From assembly GCF_021310995.1 (NCBI RefSeq), contig NZ_CP054151.1, forward strand, positions 1,185,001-1,249,000: 64,000 bases of DNA, read 5' to 3'. The translations under genes and the position numbers were made by a program. A model generated the notes under the pieces. The model searched no databases. It was not told the DNA's origin and saw only the letters and a program-made list of their open reading frames with translations. Below, in pieces: positions 31,442-40,800 of the stretch. Source of the DNA: Agrobacterium vaccinii (GTDB taxonomy: Bacteria; Pseudomonadota; Alphaproteobacteria; Rhizobiales; Rhizobiaceae). The first letter of the stretch is position 1. Each line of letters begins with the position of its first letter.

Positions 31442-32155
31442 CTAGAACGGGCCGACCAGGCGTCGGTATTCTGCTTCGGCAGGGCCATAGGTGCCGCTCG
31501 CAAAGCTCTCCAGACCCTGTCGCTCCAGTATCTTGATCTGATTTCGTTCCGCCGAAATCAGATGTTGACCCTCCAGAACATGGAGTGCGGTGGTGACGCT
31601 TTGGCGCCGCACGGCCAGCACTTCTGAAATGAACGCGTGTGTGAGGCCGATGGCCTCGCCATTCGATCTGTCATGGCACATCAGCAGCCAGCGAGCGAGG
31701 CGCTGCTCGATGTTGTCAGTGGCGTTGGAAAGCGCTGTAAACGCCGTCTGAACGGACATCACCTGAGCAAATCTTAACAGCAGGGATCGAAGATTGAAGC
31801 TCTGCTCCATGGCATGGGACACATGGATGCTCTGGATTCTGTAGCCGTATCCGGCAACCTGCATGAATGTCGAATAGGGCGCGGTCGGATCGTGCATGAT
31901 GAGCGAGGTCGGAAACATGCCTTCCGAACCAAAAATGCCGATCTCTGCCTTCCGACCTCCGCTGACTTGCGCAACGACGGACGCTATTCCTCGGTCGAGA
32001 AAATAACAGTAGTTGGCAATCTTGCCGGATGACGAGAGCTCATACAGCCTCGGCAGTTCCAGCGCTTCCAGATGGGGGGCAAGACGGGAGAAATCGACCG
32101 GGTCCAACGCCGAGAGGAGTTTATTATGAACCGTCGATTGTTGAAGATTGCTCAT
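31442..32155 (-). CDS. Crp/Fnr-family transcription regulator
   Basis: 237 residues from ATG 32155 (MSNLQQST). The N-terminal beta-roll (YCYFLDRGIASVVAQVSGGRK...GIFGSEGMFP) is cNMP-binding-like but lacks the cAMP-binding Arg/Ser pattern, and no FNR-type cysteine cluster is seen. The long dimer helix is followed by an HTH_Crp domain: LARWLLMCHDRS, TRAFISEVL-type (LTHAFISEVLAVRRQSVTTA). Where CRP has SRETVGR in the recognition helix, this protein has RRQSVTT, so its operator should differ from TGTGA. The 16-bp TGTCC-N6-GGACA palindromes found here have CRP-box geometry, so they are good candidates for its sites. A tail of about 20 residues follows. Confidence 0.9.
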   Translation of the reverse strand: MSNLQQSTVHNKLLSALDPVDFSRLAPHLEALELPRLYELSSSGKIANYCYFLDRGIASVVAQVSGGRKAEIGIFGSEGMFPTSLIMHDPTAPYSTFMQVAGYGYRIQSIHVSHAMEQSFNLRSLLLRFAQVMSVQTAFTALSNATDNIEQRLARWLLMCHDRSNGEAIGLTHAFISEVLAVRRQSVTTALHVLEGQHLISAERNQIKILERQGLESFASGTYGPAEAEYRRLVGPF

Positions 32156-32300
32156 ATTCTTAACCTCAGTGAGGGCAAGAGCAATGATCATCTCCTAGCC
32201 GTTCGCGCCATGAAGTTGCGAACGATGAGTCGCTTTAAGCCATTGGCGTGGCGGATGTATGGCGGCCTTGGAGATCACTATGCAAGGCCTCCAGACTCCA

Positions 32301-32316
32301 TGTCCGAAATGGGACA
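32301..32316. promoter_or_regulatory. Palindrome TGTCCGAAATGGGACA (box 1)
   Basis: 16 bp with arms TGTCC/GGACA and a 6-bp centre, 146 bp upstream of the Crp-like gene start. One of four related copies. Confidence 0.65.
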
Positions 32317-32563
32317 ATTCGGCATGACTTTTAATAGAAATCGCTTGATATCACAGATTACAACTTCGATCTGTGAAGTTATAGCCACGGCAATTTTTAG
32401 TAACCTTAAGTCTCAAAAACTGTGTTGTGGATATACTGTTTCCGGCTCGTTCCCGTTGTATTCTCTTATCGGCCGCAAAACATTAGAAATAACTAATTAA
32501 ATACTTGCGCCTGCTACGTTGCAATGAAAACCGCACCTTACGCAACGGCAGACGCTGATACTC

Positions 32564-32579
32564 AGTCCGAAATCGGACG
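32564..32579. promoter_or_regulatory. Palindrome AGTCCGAAATCGGACG (box 2)
   Basis: Same 16-bp motif with altered outer bases, between the ArsR-like stop and the Crp-like gene. The inner GTCCGA-AATCGGAC is conserved. Confidence 0.55.
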
Positions 32580-32648
32580 AACACAAAAGGCTGGGTGTTT
32601 GAAACCCATGCGAGCATTGCTCAACTGTGGTACGTGAACACCGTTACG

Positions 32649-32978
32649 TCAGGCAGACGACTCAGTTGCCAACGGATGCTGCGGTATCCCGAAAATATCG
32701 TAGAGCGTCGCGAGGAGATGAATAGCTGCCGAGGAATTGCAGGAGTAATAAATCGTCTGCGCATCTCGCCGTGTACTGACGAGATTGGCATCACGAAGTT
32801 TTCCCAGATGCTGTGACAAGGCAGACTGGCTGAGGTTCACCATCTCGGCCAGCTGACCGACGGGCACCTCCCGCTGGCTTATAATATCGAGAATATGCAG
32901 GCGCTTTGCATTGGCCATCGCTGCCAAAATGCCCGCAGAATCCAGTACCGCACGGTCATCGGAGAACGTAGTTTTCAT
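32649..32978 (-). CDS. ArsR-family regulator, NolR-like
   Basis: 109 residues from ATG 32978; a TTG two codons upstream is possible. Winged HTH: GILAAMANAKRLHILDIIS, VPVGQLAEMVNLSQSALSQHLGKLRDANLV (recognition part NLSQSALSQHLGKLRDANLV), then the wing STRRDAQTIYYSC. This LSQSALSQHL...LVSTRRDAQTIYYS pattern closely resembles NolR, a global rhizobial regulator of nodulation, conjugation and growth genes. No metal-binding CXC motif of the arsenic-type sensors is present. Preceded by box 3 at 33142. Whether it is NolR itself or a paralogue is undecided. Confidence 0.85.
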   Translation of the reverse strand: MKTTFSDDRAVLDSAGILAAMANAKRLHILDIISQREVPVGQLAEMVNLSQSALSQHLGKLRDANLVSTRRDAQTIYYSCNSSAAIHLLATLYDIFGIPQHPLATESSA

Positions 32979-33141
32979 AGGCAATTCCCGTCACGGGAGG
33001 ACGTCGTTCAAATTGAAAAGAAGCGATACGAGAACCAGTGCGCATGCGAATCACTTCGCTTTCGCATGTGACCGCTTATCCAGCGGTGAAACGAAGAGTG
33101 TCACCTTCCGAGCTCGTATGCAATACAAGTAATCACATATA

Positions 33142-33157
33142 TGTCCGATATCGGACA
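33142..33157. promoter_or_regulatory. Perfect palindrome TGTCCGATATCGGACA (box 3)
   Basis: 16 bp, every base paired, 164 bp upstream of the NolR-like start and just after the stop of the receiver gene. Best copy of the motif. Confidence 0.72.
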
Positions 33158-33195
33158 TTGTGCGAGCCATAAGCGACATGCCCTTGGCGCGGTCG

Positions 33196-33567
33196 TCAGT
33201 CTAGCGACACAAGCTTACGCAGCGAAGCAATGACATGGTCTGGCTGATACGGTTTAGGGATGAAATGTTCTCCGATACCGAGCGTCTGGTCGCGCAAATG
33301 GTGATGACGGGATGTCATGATGATCTTGATCGGTGGCCATCGATCCCTCACAAACGCTGCAAGTTTCAGGCCGTCTACATCACCGGGAATATCGATGTCG
33401 GTAAACAGGACGCTAATGGCAGGGTTGATTGCCAACACGACGATCGCTTCCGTTGCGTTTGCAGCCTCAAAGACCTCGAAGCCCTCTGCTTCCAAATCCG
33501 CAACGATAGCAGATCGAATGAGTGCCTCGTTCTCAACGACGAGTACGGCAATCCGGTCCTGGGGCAC
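33196..33567 (-). CDS. Single-domain response regulator (CheY-like receiver)
   Basis: 123 residues, probably GTG start at 33567. It is a receiver domain only: IAVLVVENEALIRSAIVADLE with the acidic pocket reduced to Glu-Asn-Glu (usually Asp-Asp), SVLFTDIDIPGDVDGLKL with the phosphorylatable Asp, IIMTSRHHH with the conserved Thr/Ser, and EHFIPKPYQPDHV with the conserved Lys-Pro. No output domain, so it acts by protein contact or as a phosphate shuttle. Box 4 lies 56 bp upstream. No histidine kinase gene is nearby. Confidence 0.9.
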   Translation of the reverse strand: MPQDRIAVLVVENEALIRSAIVADLEAEGFEVFEAANATEAIVVLAINPAISVLFTDIDIPGDVDGLKLAAFVRDRWPPIKIIMTSRHHHLRDQTLGIGEHFIPKPYQPDHVIASLRKLVSLD

Positions 33568-33622
33568 GAAGGTCTCGCTTCGGTAGGAGGCAATTCACGA
33601 ATGGTGGTGTACACCACTTTAA

Positions 33623-33638
33623 TGTCCTTTATCGGACA
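33623..33638. promoter_or_regulatory. Palindrome TGTCCTTTATCGGACA (box 4)
   Basis: Arms AATGTCC and GGACATT extend the symmetry beyond the 16-bp core; 56 bp upstream of the receiver gene's start, a position compatible with direct promoter control. Confidence 0.7.
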
Positions 33639-34196
33639 TTAAAGATCCGACCTCGAATAGGTTCCACCTTATCTTTCCGCCAGGCCTATGGTTTTCGCCA
33701 ATGAGACGCAATCCGTGCCACGACGGCACAACGCCGGTATGGTGCTGAATGGCGCGCGATGCAGTTATTTGGAGGGGCATTTGTGAGAAGGTGTGTGCAC
33801 AGACGACCAACGTCTGCCGCGCTAGGGCACTTGAGCACAATAGCGCAATCGATCACCAGCCCTATATGGCGATCATTCAGAACCCCGTGACTCGCCTCTG
33901 GCAGACGCGATTCTGCAATGAGACCGGAGCTGGCCCGTTCACCTAGTCTGTCACCGTAGGATGAGTCGCGCTGACGTTGATGAAACAACACGCGGCGCGG
34001 GTTCTGACGGAGTTGGTATCTCCAACACCACAACGCAAACGCCATCGGCTCGGCACTCATTGCGAGGCCAAGGCCGACGGAATTAATGACGCACAATTAC
34101 AAGCAGGATTCAAATCTGAATCCCACTTGTGATTCGACGGTCTTCTCGCACTTGCCAAGGGGCGCGTGCGGTCATGACGAAGTGCTGATCGAGTGC
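33639..34196. other. No gene recognised between the receiver gene and rpsU
   Basis: About 560 bp. A minus-strand open frame (33686-34096) has no family features and atypical composition. The rpsU terminator must lie in the lower part but no clean hairpin with T-run was identified. Confidence 0.35.
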
Positions 34197-34457
34197 TTAG
34201 GTCGTAGAAGCAGGCTTGGCCTGTGGAGCAGGCCGCTGCTTCTTCGGTGCTACGATGCCCAGCTCGCGGTTCAGCTTCTTCTGAGCGAGTTTACGGACTC
34301 TGCGGATGCCTTCAGCCTTTTCGCGGGCGCGCTTGACTGATGGCTTCTCATAGCTTTCACGGAGACGCATTTCACGGAACACGCCTTCCTGTTGAAGGCG
34401 CTTCTTCAGTACGCGTAGCGCCTGATCGACATTGTTATCACGGACGAGGACTTGCAA
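34197..34457 (-). CDS. rpsU: 30S ribosomal protein S21
   Basis: 86 residues. [20 protein letters not shown] and the basic stretch [20 protein letters not shown] are the S21 signature. The C-terminal tail ([15 protein letters not shown]) is the Ala/Pro/Lys-rich extension typical of alphaproteobacteria. S21 binds near the 3' end of 16S rRNA and assists initiation. It stands alone here, 149 bp downstream of the TonB-like gene, and probably has its own promoter. Confidence 0.96.
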   Translation of the reverse strand: MQVLVRDNNVDQALRVLKKRLQQEGVFREMRLRESYEKPSVKRAREKAEGIRRVRKLAQKKLNRELGIVAPKKQRPAPQAKPASTT

Positions 34458-34606
34458 GCTTTAGCTCCTGGGTAACATTCTGGCAATTATGCACAGTCCA
34501 TACCCTGCGATTGGGGCTTTTGGCAAGTGTATCGTCACATACTGAGCATAACATTGCGTAATGAACGTGCGATTGGAGGGTAAATAGGGTGAGAGCGGAG
34601 GCCACA

Positions 34607-35038
34607 CTAGGGTGCTGGTGGCTTCGGGGGCTCCGGAACCAGCTTGAAAACCAGGGGCGCACTGATACGCCTCGGCGTTTGCGGCATGTCCTTGGTGAAG
34701 GGAAGAAAGGGTACGGCCTTGGCGGGAATCTCCAATGCAGCCGCGTCAAGGGCGTCATCCCCGGACCCCTCCATAAGACGCACATCGGAGACCGACCCGT
34801 TGGACTTGATGGTAAAGTCAATTTTTAAGGCGTAGTCCCCCACAATTCCGCGCTTGCGAGCTGCATTCGCGATTGGAATCGAAGCGCGTCTCAGTCGCGT
34901 ACTCACATATCTGTTCCACTCAGTCGCGTTTTGCGGCAGCGGTGCGGACGGCGCTTCCGCGGAAGTCGCTGAAATATCTGCAGTAAATGGTAAGGCGAGC
35001 GCCAGCATCATAACTAAACCGACTCTAGACAGCTTCAT
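34607..35038 (-). CDS. Secreted TonB C-terminal-like protein
   Basis: 143 residues from ATG 35038. Signal peptide MKLSRVGLVMMLALALPFTADISA, then a domain resembling TonB_C: RKRGIVGDYALKIDFTIKSNGSVSDVRL, GSGDDALDAAALEI, then Pro-rich end (VPEPPKPPAP). Classical TonB has an N-terminal anchor and a long Pro-rich periplasmic linker; here the domain follows a cleavable signal directly, so it is probably a soluble periplasmic TonB-C-like protein rather than an energy transducer. The open frame extends upstream to 35296 without support. Confidence 0.8.
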   Translation of the reverse strand: MKLSRVGLVMMLALALPFTADISATSAEAPSAPLPQNATEWNRYVSTRLRRASIPIANAARKRGIVGDYALKIDFTIKSNGSVSDVRLMEGSGDDALDAAALEIPAKAVPFLPFTKDMPQTPRRISAPLVFKLVPEPPKPPAP

Positions 35039-35133
35039 CTCGATCCTATCAGCAGTTGTATACGATCCCACCACACTACATCGCATAGCCCGCTCGGCAC
35101 AACATTTGTCGAGCCCTGATTGCGGTTCAAAGA

Positions 35134-35817
35134 TCAGCCGGCTGCCATCGTCTTTGCCTCCACACCAATCGTAATTGCCAGCATCAGCGCGACGACACTT
35201 GCGGTGATGAACGCCAGAATGAAAGCGCCCGTCGCCCTGACCGCGCCCATGTGCATATCCCTGATAAACCATCGTATCTGCGCCTGCGCGTACCACGCTA
35301 TGGCAATCGTCAGCGTCATCGCACCAATCATCATCCCCTGTGCGTGGGGCATGAACATGAAGTCAAATCCCAGGCCCACGACAAATGCAAAGGGTGCCGC
35401 GACATAACACTGACTGAAAAAGGGTGGCCGCAGTGAATTCCGGGTGATTCTCGCCGACCGCTGTCGCAGCGCGGTAACAGACATGCAAAGCGGAAAAATC
35501 CCGAACACCACGCCGCGGGCGATGAGCAGGTTGGAACCAGACCCCAGTTCCTTGGCGGCAGCGGCTGTATCATAGGCAGAGGGAAAAGCGGATGAGATGC
35601 CCTGTGACAGGAGCAGTGTGATCAGCAGAAACAGGGGAGGGCTCAAGGTATCGTCGTACTGATCTTCAAGCCGGTCGGCGAGCTCCGTATCAGCATAGCG
35701 CATCATGCTCAGCGGCCTGACGACAGATCGCCACATGGTGAGCGGGTAAAACAGCAGCCATGTGACCAGCTCGTAAAGCAGCTCTTCAAGCGACTTCAGA
35801 AGTTTCATAAAATCCAA
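35134..35817 (-). CDS. Multi-pass inner-membrane protein, function unknown
   Basis: 227 residues. AGGAGG stands 5 nt before a TTG at 35817 and 14 nt before ATG 35808, so TTG may be the real start. Five to six hydrophobic segments: LLYELVTWLLFYPLTMW, LFLLITLLLSQGIS, LLIARGVVFGIFPLC, VAAPFAFVVGLGFDFMF, GMMIGAMTLTIAIAWY and AFILAFITASVVALML. Resembles uncharacterised permease-like proteins (Yip1-type organisation) of rhizobia. It lies 95 bp upstream of the TonB-C-like gene on the same strand. Confidence 0.75.
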   Translation of the reverse strand: MDFMKLLKSLEELLYELVTWLLFYPLTMWRSVVRPLSMMRYADTELADRLEDQYDDTLSPPLFLLITLLLSQGISSAFPSAYDTAAAAKELGSGSNLLIARGVVFGIFPLCMSVTALRQRSARITRNSLRPPFFSQCYVAAPFAFVVGLGFDFMFMPHAQGMMIGAMTLTIAIAWYAQAQIRWFIRDMHMGAVRATGAFILAFITASVVALMLAITIGVEAKTMAAG

Positions 35818-36152
35818 ATCCGCCTCCTGTCACCGCTGCCGGTCTTTTAAGTAGCTCGTCTGTTAGAGATTGCGAATACGGAAATGCGGTCCATGATTCA
35901 AATATCCATCGGAGCGTGCGGTAATGCATCTACTCGATGCTCGGCATCGTAATGGACTGCATACGCTACCTGTGCCGTCCGCCGATTTCTCCAACACAGT
36001 TTGAATATCGTCTTAATATCCGGAGTTGACGGGATATCGATGAAGCATGCAAGGCTGTAATATTCTTTGCTACTAATTTTCTGATGTGTCACTTGACGCG
36101 AGCACCCTCAATGGTTACAGAAAATAAAACAACAACCTTTGAGGGTATTGAT
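35818..36152. other. Intergenic region upstream of the tail-collar gene
   Basis: About 335 bp between divergent genes. A minus-strand frame (35898-36092, 64 codons) has no recognisable features. Promoters for both flanking genes must lie here; none was defined. Confidence 0.4.
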
Positions 36153-36842
36153 ATGGATCCCATGCTCGGAATGATTTACTTGCTCCCGTTTTCATGGGCC
36201 CCGAACGGTTATAGCGTCTGCCAGGGGCAGACTGTCCAGGTCATGCAGTATCAGGGGCTCTATTCGCTTATTGGGGAAACTTATGGTGGTAGTCTTGTCA
36301 ACAGTAATTTCATGCTGCCGGATTTGCGCGGCAGAGTGCCGCTGGGGGCGGGCGTGAGCCCTACTCTTGGAACTTTCCCCTTCGCAAGTTCCCAGGGCGA
36401 AACCGCGCATACGCTTACTCAGGCCCAAATGCCTGTTCACAGCCATCAAGCCAGCTTCGCTCCTGTCTTAACAGAGCAGAATGTAACAATTCCAGACGTT
36501 CCAAGTACTCTCAATGTTGCCGTTGATGTGGATGTTTACGGTGCTGTCGGCGATGCAAATTTACCAAGCAGCACGAACAATATGTTGTCCGGCGTTGCCA
36601 GTACAAACAACAGAATGTACGCCTCCCCCAAGACTGCCGATCTCGTGAAGTTGAGCAACGTCAACACGAAGGTCACCGGCGATGCAGGTTCACCCGGCGC
36701 TACGGTAAAAATCAACGCTCTCACAGGCGGTGCCGTGACCATAGCTGCGGCGGGCCAGAGCGAGTCGGTTTCCCTGATGCAACCGTATCTCGCCATGAAC
36801 TTCGTCATCGCTATGGTCGGCATTTATCCGGATCGACCATGA
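36153..36842 (+). CDS. Phage tail-collar-domain protein (MdpB/microcystin-dependent-protein type)
   Basis: 229 residues from ATG 36153, with GAGGG upstream. The N-terminus MLGMIYLLPFSWAPNGYSVCQGQ, then QYQGLYSLIGETYGG and NFMLPDLRGRVPLGAG, is the tail-collar (PF07484) signature. A His-rich turn MPVHSHQASF follows, and the C-terminus has QPYLAMNFVIAMVGIYP. Such stand-alone proteins occur in bacteria outside prophages; their function is unsettled. No phage structural genes are nearby. It overlaps the next gene by 4 bp, so it is part of the four-gene cassette ending with the giant adhesin. Confidence 0.88.
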   Translation: MDPMLGMIYLLPFSWAPNGYSVCQGQTVQVMQYQGLYSLIGETYGGSLVNSNFMLPDLRGRVPLGAGVSPTLGTFPFASSQGETAHTLTQAQMPVHSHQASFAPVLTEQNVTIPDVPSTLNVAVDVDVYGAVGDANLPSSTNNMLSGVASTNNRMYASPKTADLVKLSNVNTKVTGDAGSPGATVKINALTGGAVTIAAAGQSESVSLMQPYLAMNFVIAMVGIYPDRP

Positions 36843-37162
36843 CGCTGGACATTGCAACGATAAGGGCTTCATTGCTTCAACCCTATGTCGGGGAACTGTT
36901 CCAGATGGTGCATTCCACCGATCTCGCCATCCCCGTGCAGTTGAAACGATGCAGTGAATTTCCCGAAGGAAAGATGCAGGGTACACCTCGAACGCCATTT
37001 TCACTGGAGTTCGAGGCTAAAGATGAAACTGTGCCGCCATTTCAATGGGGGGACTTCTCGTTTTTTCATCCCGATGTTCCCGCCATTGGACCGGTTTACG
37101 TTTCGCGTATCCTGAACCCTACAGCCCCGACCAGGGCTCTGTTTCAAGTTGTATTTGGCTAA
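36839..37162 (+). CDS. DUF6916-like small protein
   Basis: 107 residues; ATG overlaps the tail-collar stop (ATGA). Pattern LLQPYVGELFQM, a central FSLEFEA segment, FSFFHPD and the end VYVSRILNPTAPTR...FQVVF resemble short DUF6916 proteins that travel with tail-collar genes. A beta-rich fold is likely. No catalytic residues evident. Translational coupling argues that it works with the tail-collar protein. Confidence 0.7.
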   Translation: MTLDIATIRASLLQPYVGELFQMVHSTDLAIPVQLKRCSEFPEGKMQGTPRTPFSLEFEAKDETVPPFQWGDFSFFHPDVPAIGPVYVSRILNPTAPTRALFQVVFG

Positions 37163-37180
37163 AACAATGGAGCAGCCAAC

Positions 37181-37708
37181 ATGGCAGCACTGAACGGCTC
37201 ATTTCCGTTGCCCGGCAATCTGGCTTTGCGGTTTGTCCAGGCTCAGGATCAGCCATTTCTGTTGCAATTGCTTATCGAGGCCAGGCCGTGGCTGTCCTGG
37301 GTTGATGGCAAGCCGGATTTTTTACGCATGTTGCACAAGCAACAATTCGATACTCTGCGCGAAGGGCTGGGCAACGCCTACCCTGAGCATATGGACATGG
37401 TTATTGAAGATAATTGCAACCGCGTTGGAAGACTTGTCGTTTCGCTGGGCTACAGCAACTGGCGCCTGTCGGAGTTGCAAGTCATGACCGCAGCCCGAGG
37501 TAAAGGCATTGGGACCAAAGTGGTGCGAGGGCTTCAGGCCGCCGCTGAAAATATGGACATTCCGATCACTCTTTCCACGCCCATGTTTGGCACAAGCGCC
37601 AGACACATCTACGAACGCCTTGGCTTTCAGCTAACAGGCACTGAACCTCCACACTACCACATGCGATGGTTACCCCGCCCACAGGTTGTATCGAAGATGC
37701 AACAGTAG
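37181..37708 (+). CDS. GNAT-family N-acetyltransferase
   Basis: 175 residues. GNAT core: RFVQAQDQPFLLQLLIEARPW (alpha1), VIEDNCNRVGRLVVSLG (beta3-4), SELQVMTAARGKGIGTKVVR with the acetyl-CoA loop (ARGKGIG) and TSARHIYERLGFQLTG (alpha4-beta7 signature). Located 18 bp after the DUF6916-like gene in the same direction. It may modify one of the neighbouring proteins or a small molecule; substrate unknown. Confidence 0.88.
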   Translation: MAALNGSFPLPGNLALRFVQAQDQPFLLQLLIEARPWLSWVDGKPDFLRMLHKQQFDTLREGLGNAYPEHMDMVIEDNCNRVGRLVVSLGYSNWRLSELQVMTAARGKGIGTKVVRGLQAAAENMDIPITLSTPMFGTSARHIYERLGFQLTGTEPPHYHMRWLPRPQVVSKMQQ

Positions 37709-37813
37709 AAAAAACTAATGCAATTTTTTCGAAACCAAAATACCACCTGTACTAGAAATCAGCAAATTACGTGATAGTAATTTTTGAGATATGGGGCAGT
37801 GGGATAACGACTC

Positions 37814-40800
37814 GTGGTTGCGGTTCCGCGTGTATTTTGGGGAAGTTTCTTGCAGAAGAAAACGTCTAACGATGCGTTTCATAAGGTCGCGTCTGCTCTT
37901 TCGTTTCCGACGCGAAAATCGGCTAAATTTCTTCTGTCTTTGGCCATTGTCTTTGGTGTCGCGGGCCAGGCGAAAGCTCTGAGTTGTCAGGATGTGAACT
38001 CGGACTGGAGCAGTGGCGTAACAGTAGCGAATGGCTCTACTAGTATATATACAGAATATGAATTTAACGCTGGTGACAAATTAAGCTGGACGGTCACGTT
38101 TACAGGGACTGGTTCGGAAAATAACTATGCAGCCGCTGCAATTGATGTGTATGATTACGGCATCGTTCTAAATGCTAGTAATGCATCTGGAAATGATACT
38201 GTCTCTTCAAGCTTCGTATTACCATCTGATTCGGGGGCCGAAGTCAGTCTGACTGGACCGGTCAATACTGGCGCTACCCTCATACTGACGTGTGCAACGG
38301 CTTCATCCGACGCAACACTGTCAGCACTTGCGCTCGACAACGGCAGCTTAGATCCTGGCTTTTCGTCTGCGACAACCAGCTACACGGTCTCAGTCGCCAA
38401 TTCAGTAAGCTCTATCGCCATCACCCCAACGGCCAATGATGGGAACTCAACCATAACAGTAAAGGGCGTAGCGGTCACATCCGGTGCCGCATCATCCTCC
38501 ATCCCCCTCAACGTGGGTACCAACGCAATCCCTGTTGTGGTGACGCCGGAATATGGCAGTTCAAAAACCTACACAGTCACGGTTACGCGCGAAGCGGGCC
38601 CCGTTATGTCATCCATATCTCCCGACAGCGGTTCCACCAATGGTGCAACATCCGTCTCGATCACTGGCACCAATCTCGCCACCATCAATAGCGTCAAATT
38701 CGGAACGGAAGCTGCCACAAATTTCACCGTCAACAGCGCAACATCCATCAGCGCAACCACGCCAGCTCATGTGTCTGGTGCTGTCGATGTCGTTCTGTCG
38801 GATGGAATGAACACGGCGACGCTCTCAAGCGGATTCACGTATAATGCCGCAACTTTCACCTTCTCGCCACCCGCAGGAGCCCTGACAGCAGGTACTGTGG
38901 GAACAGCCTATAACGCGACCATCGCGGCCTCGGGCGGTACGGCGTCCTACACATACGAGGTCACATCAGGTGAACTTCCCGTAGGCCTCGACCTCAACTC
39001 CTCGACCGGCGTCATTTCCGGCACCCCGACAGCAGCTGAAAGCGCGACCTTCACCATTACCGCAAAGGATGCAAACGCCGCGACAAGCCCGGCGGTCTAC
39101 ACGCTGGTGATTGGGGTTCAAGCTCCTGTGGCTAACGCCGTTTCAGAGACGGTGGCTGCCAACTCGTCGGCCAATGCCATCACCCTCAACATAACAGGTG
39201 GCGCAGCCGCTTTGGTCGCCGTCGATACGCAAGCCAGCCACGGCACGGCAACGGCATCCGGCACTACCATCACCTACACGCCGACGGCAGGCTATTCCGG
39301 CACTGACAGCTTCACCTACACGGCGACGAATGCGACGGGCACGTCGTCACCGGCGACCGTCTCCATCACCGTGTCCGCCCCGACCTCGTTCACCTTCTCG
39401 CCACCGGCAGGAGCTCTGACCGGAGGCACGGTAGGCACAGCCTATAACGTGACCATCGCGGCATCGGGCGGTACAGCGTCTTACACATACGAGGTCACAT
39501 CAGGTGAACTTCCCGCAGGCCTCGACCTCAACTCCTCAACTGGCGTCATTTCCGGCACCCCGACCACAGCTGAAAACGCGAGCTTCACCATCACCGCAAA
39601 GGATGCAAACACTGCACAAGACTTGGCGGCCTATACGCTGGTGATTGGGGTTCAAGCTCCTGTGGCGAACGCCGTCTCGAAAACAGTGGCTGCCAACTCG
39701 TCGGCCAATGCCATCACTCTCAACATAACAGGTGGCGCAGCCGCTTCGGTCGCCGTTGATACGCAAGCCAGCCATGGCACGGCAACGGCATCCGGCACCG
39801 CCATCACCTACACGCCGACGGCAGGCTATTCCGGCACTGACAGCTTTACCTACACGGCGACGAATGCGACGGGCACGTCGTCACCGGCGACCGTCTCCAT
39901 CACCGTGTCGGCCCCGACCTCGTTCACCTTCTCTCCACCCCGGGGCGCCCTGACAGCAGGCACTGTGGGCACAGCCTATAACGTGACCATCGCGGCATCT
40001 GGCGGTACAGCGTCCTACACATACGAGGTCACATTAGGTGAGCTACCAGCAGGCCTCGACCTCAACTCCTCGACCGGCGTCATTTCCGGCACCCCGATAG
40101 CGGCTGAAAACGCGAGCTTCACCATCACCGCAAAGGATGCAAACACTGCACAAGACTCGGCGGCCTATACGCTGGTGATTGGGGTTCAAGCTCCTGTGGC
40201 TAACGCCGTTTCAGAGACGGTGGCTGCCAACTCATCGGCCAACGCCATCACCCTCAACATAACAGGTGGCGCAGCCGCATCGGTTACCGTCGATACGCAA
40301 GCCAGCCACGGCACGGCAACGGCATCCGGCACCGCCATCACCTACACGCCGACGGCAGGCTATTCCGGCACTGACAGCTTTGCCTACACGGCGACGAATG
40401 CGACGGGCACGTCGTCACCGGCGACCGTCTCGATCACAGTATCTCCTCCGACCTCCTTTACCTTCTCTCCACCCCGGGGCGCCCTGACAGCAGGCACTGT
40501 GGGCACGGCCTATAACGTGACCATCGCGGCCTCGGGCGGTACGGCGTCCTACACATACGAGGTCACATTAGGTGAGCTACCAGCAGGCCTCGATCTCAAC
40601 TCCTCGACCGGCGTCATTTCCGGCACCCCGACAGCAGCTGAAAACGCGAGCTTCACCATCACCGCAAAGGATGCAAACGCCGCGACAAGCCCGGCGGTCT
40701 ACACGCTGGTGATTGGGGTTCAAGCTCCTATGGCAAACGCCGTTTCAGAGACGGTGGCGGCCAACTCGTCCGCCAATACCATCACCCTCGACATAACAGG

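Larger units (their letters stand above)
32156..32648. other. Regulatory intergenic region upstream of the Crp-like gene
   Basis: About 490 bp without a supported gene. It contains two of the four TGTCC-N6-GGACA-type palindromes (32301 and 32564). A plus-strand frame (32072-32500) overlaps the Crp gene and has no convincing features. Confidence 0.5.

Noticed and set aside
32072..32500. Plus-strand frame overlapping the Crp-like gene
   Set aside because: It overlaps a clear gene, has no family features, and crosses a palindromic regulatory box.
36153..36842. Prophage at the tail-collar gene
   Set aside because: No capsid, portal, terminase, lysis or integrase genes are adjacent; collar proteins also occur as stand-alone bacterial genes.
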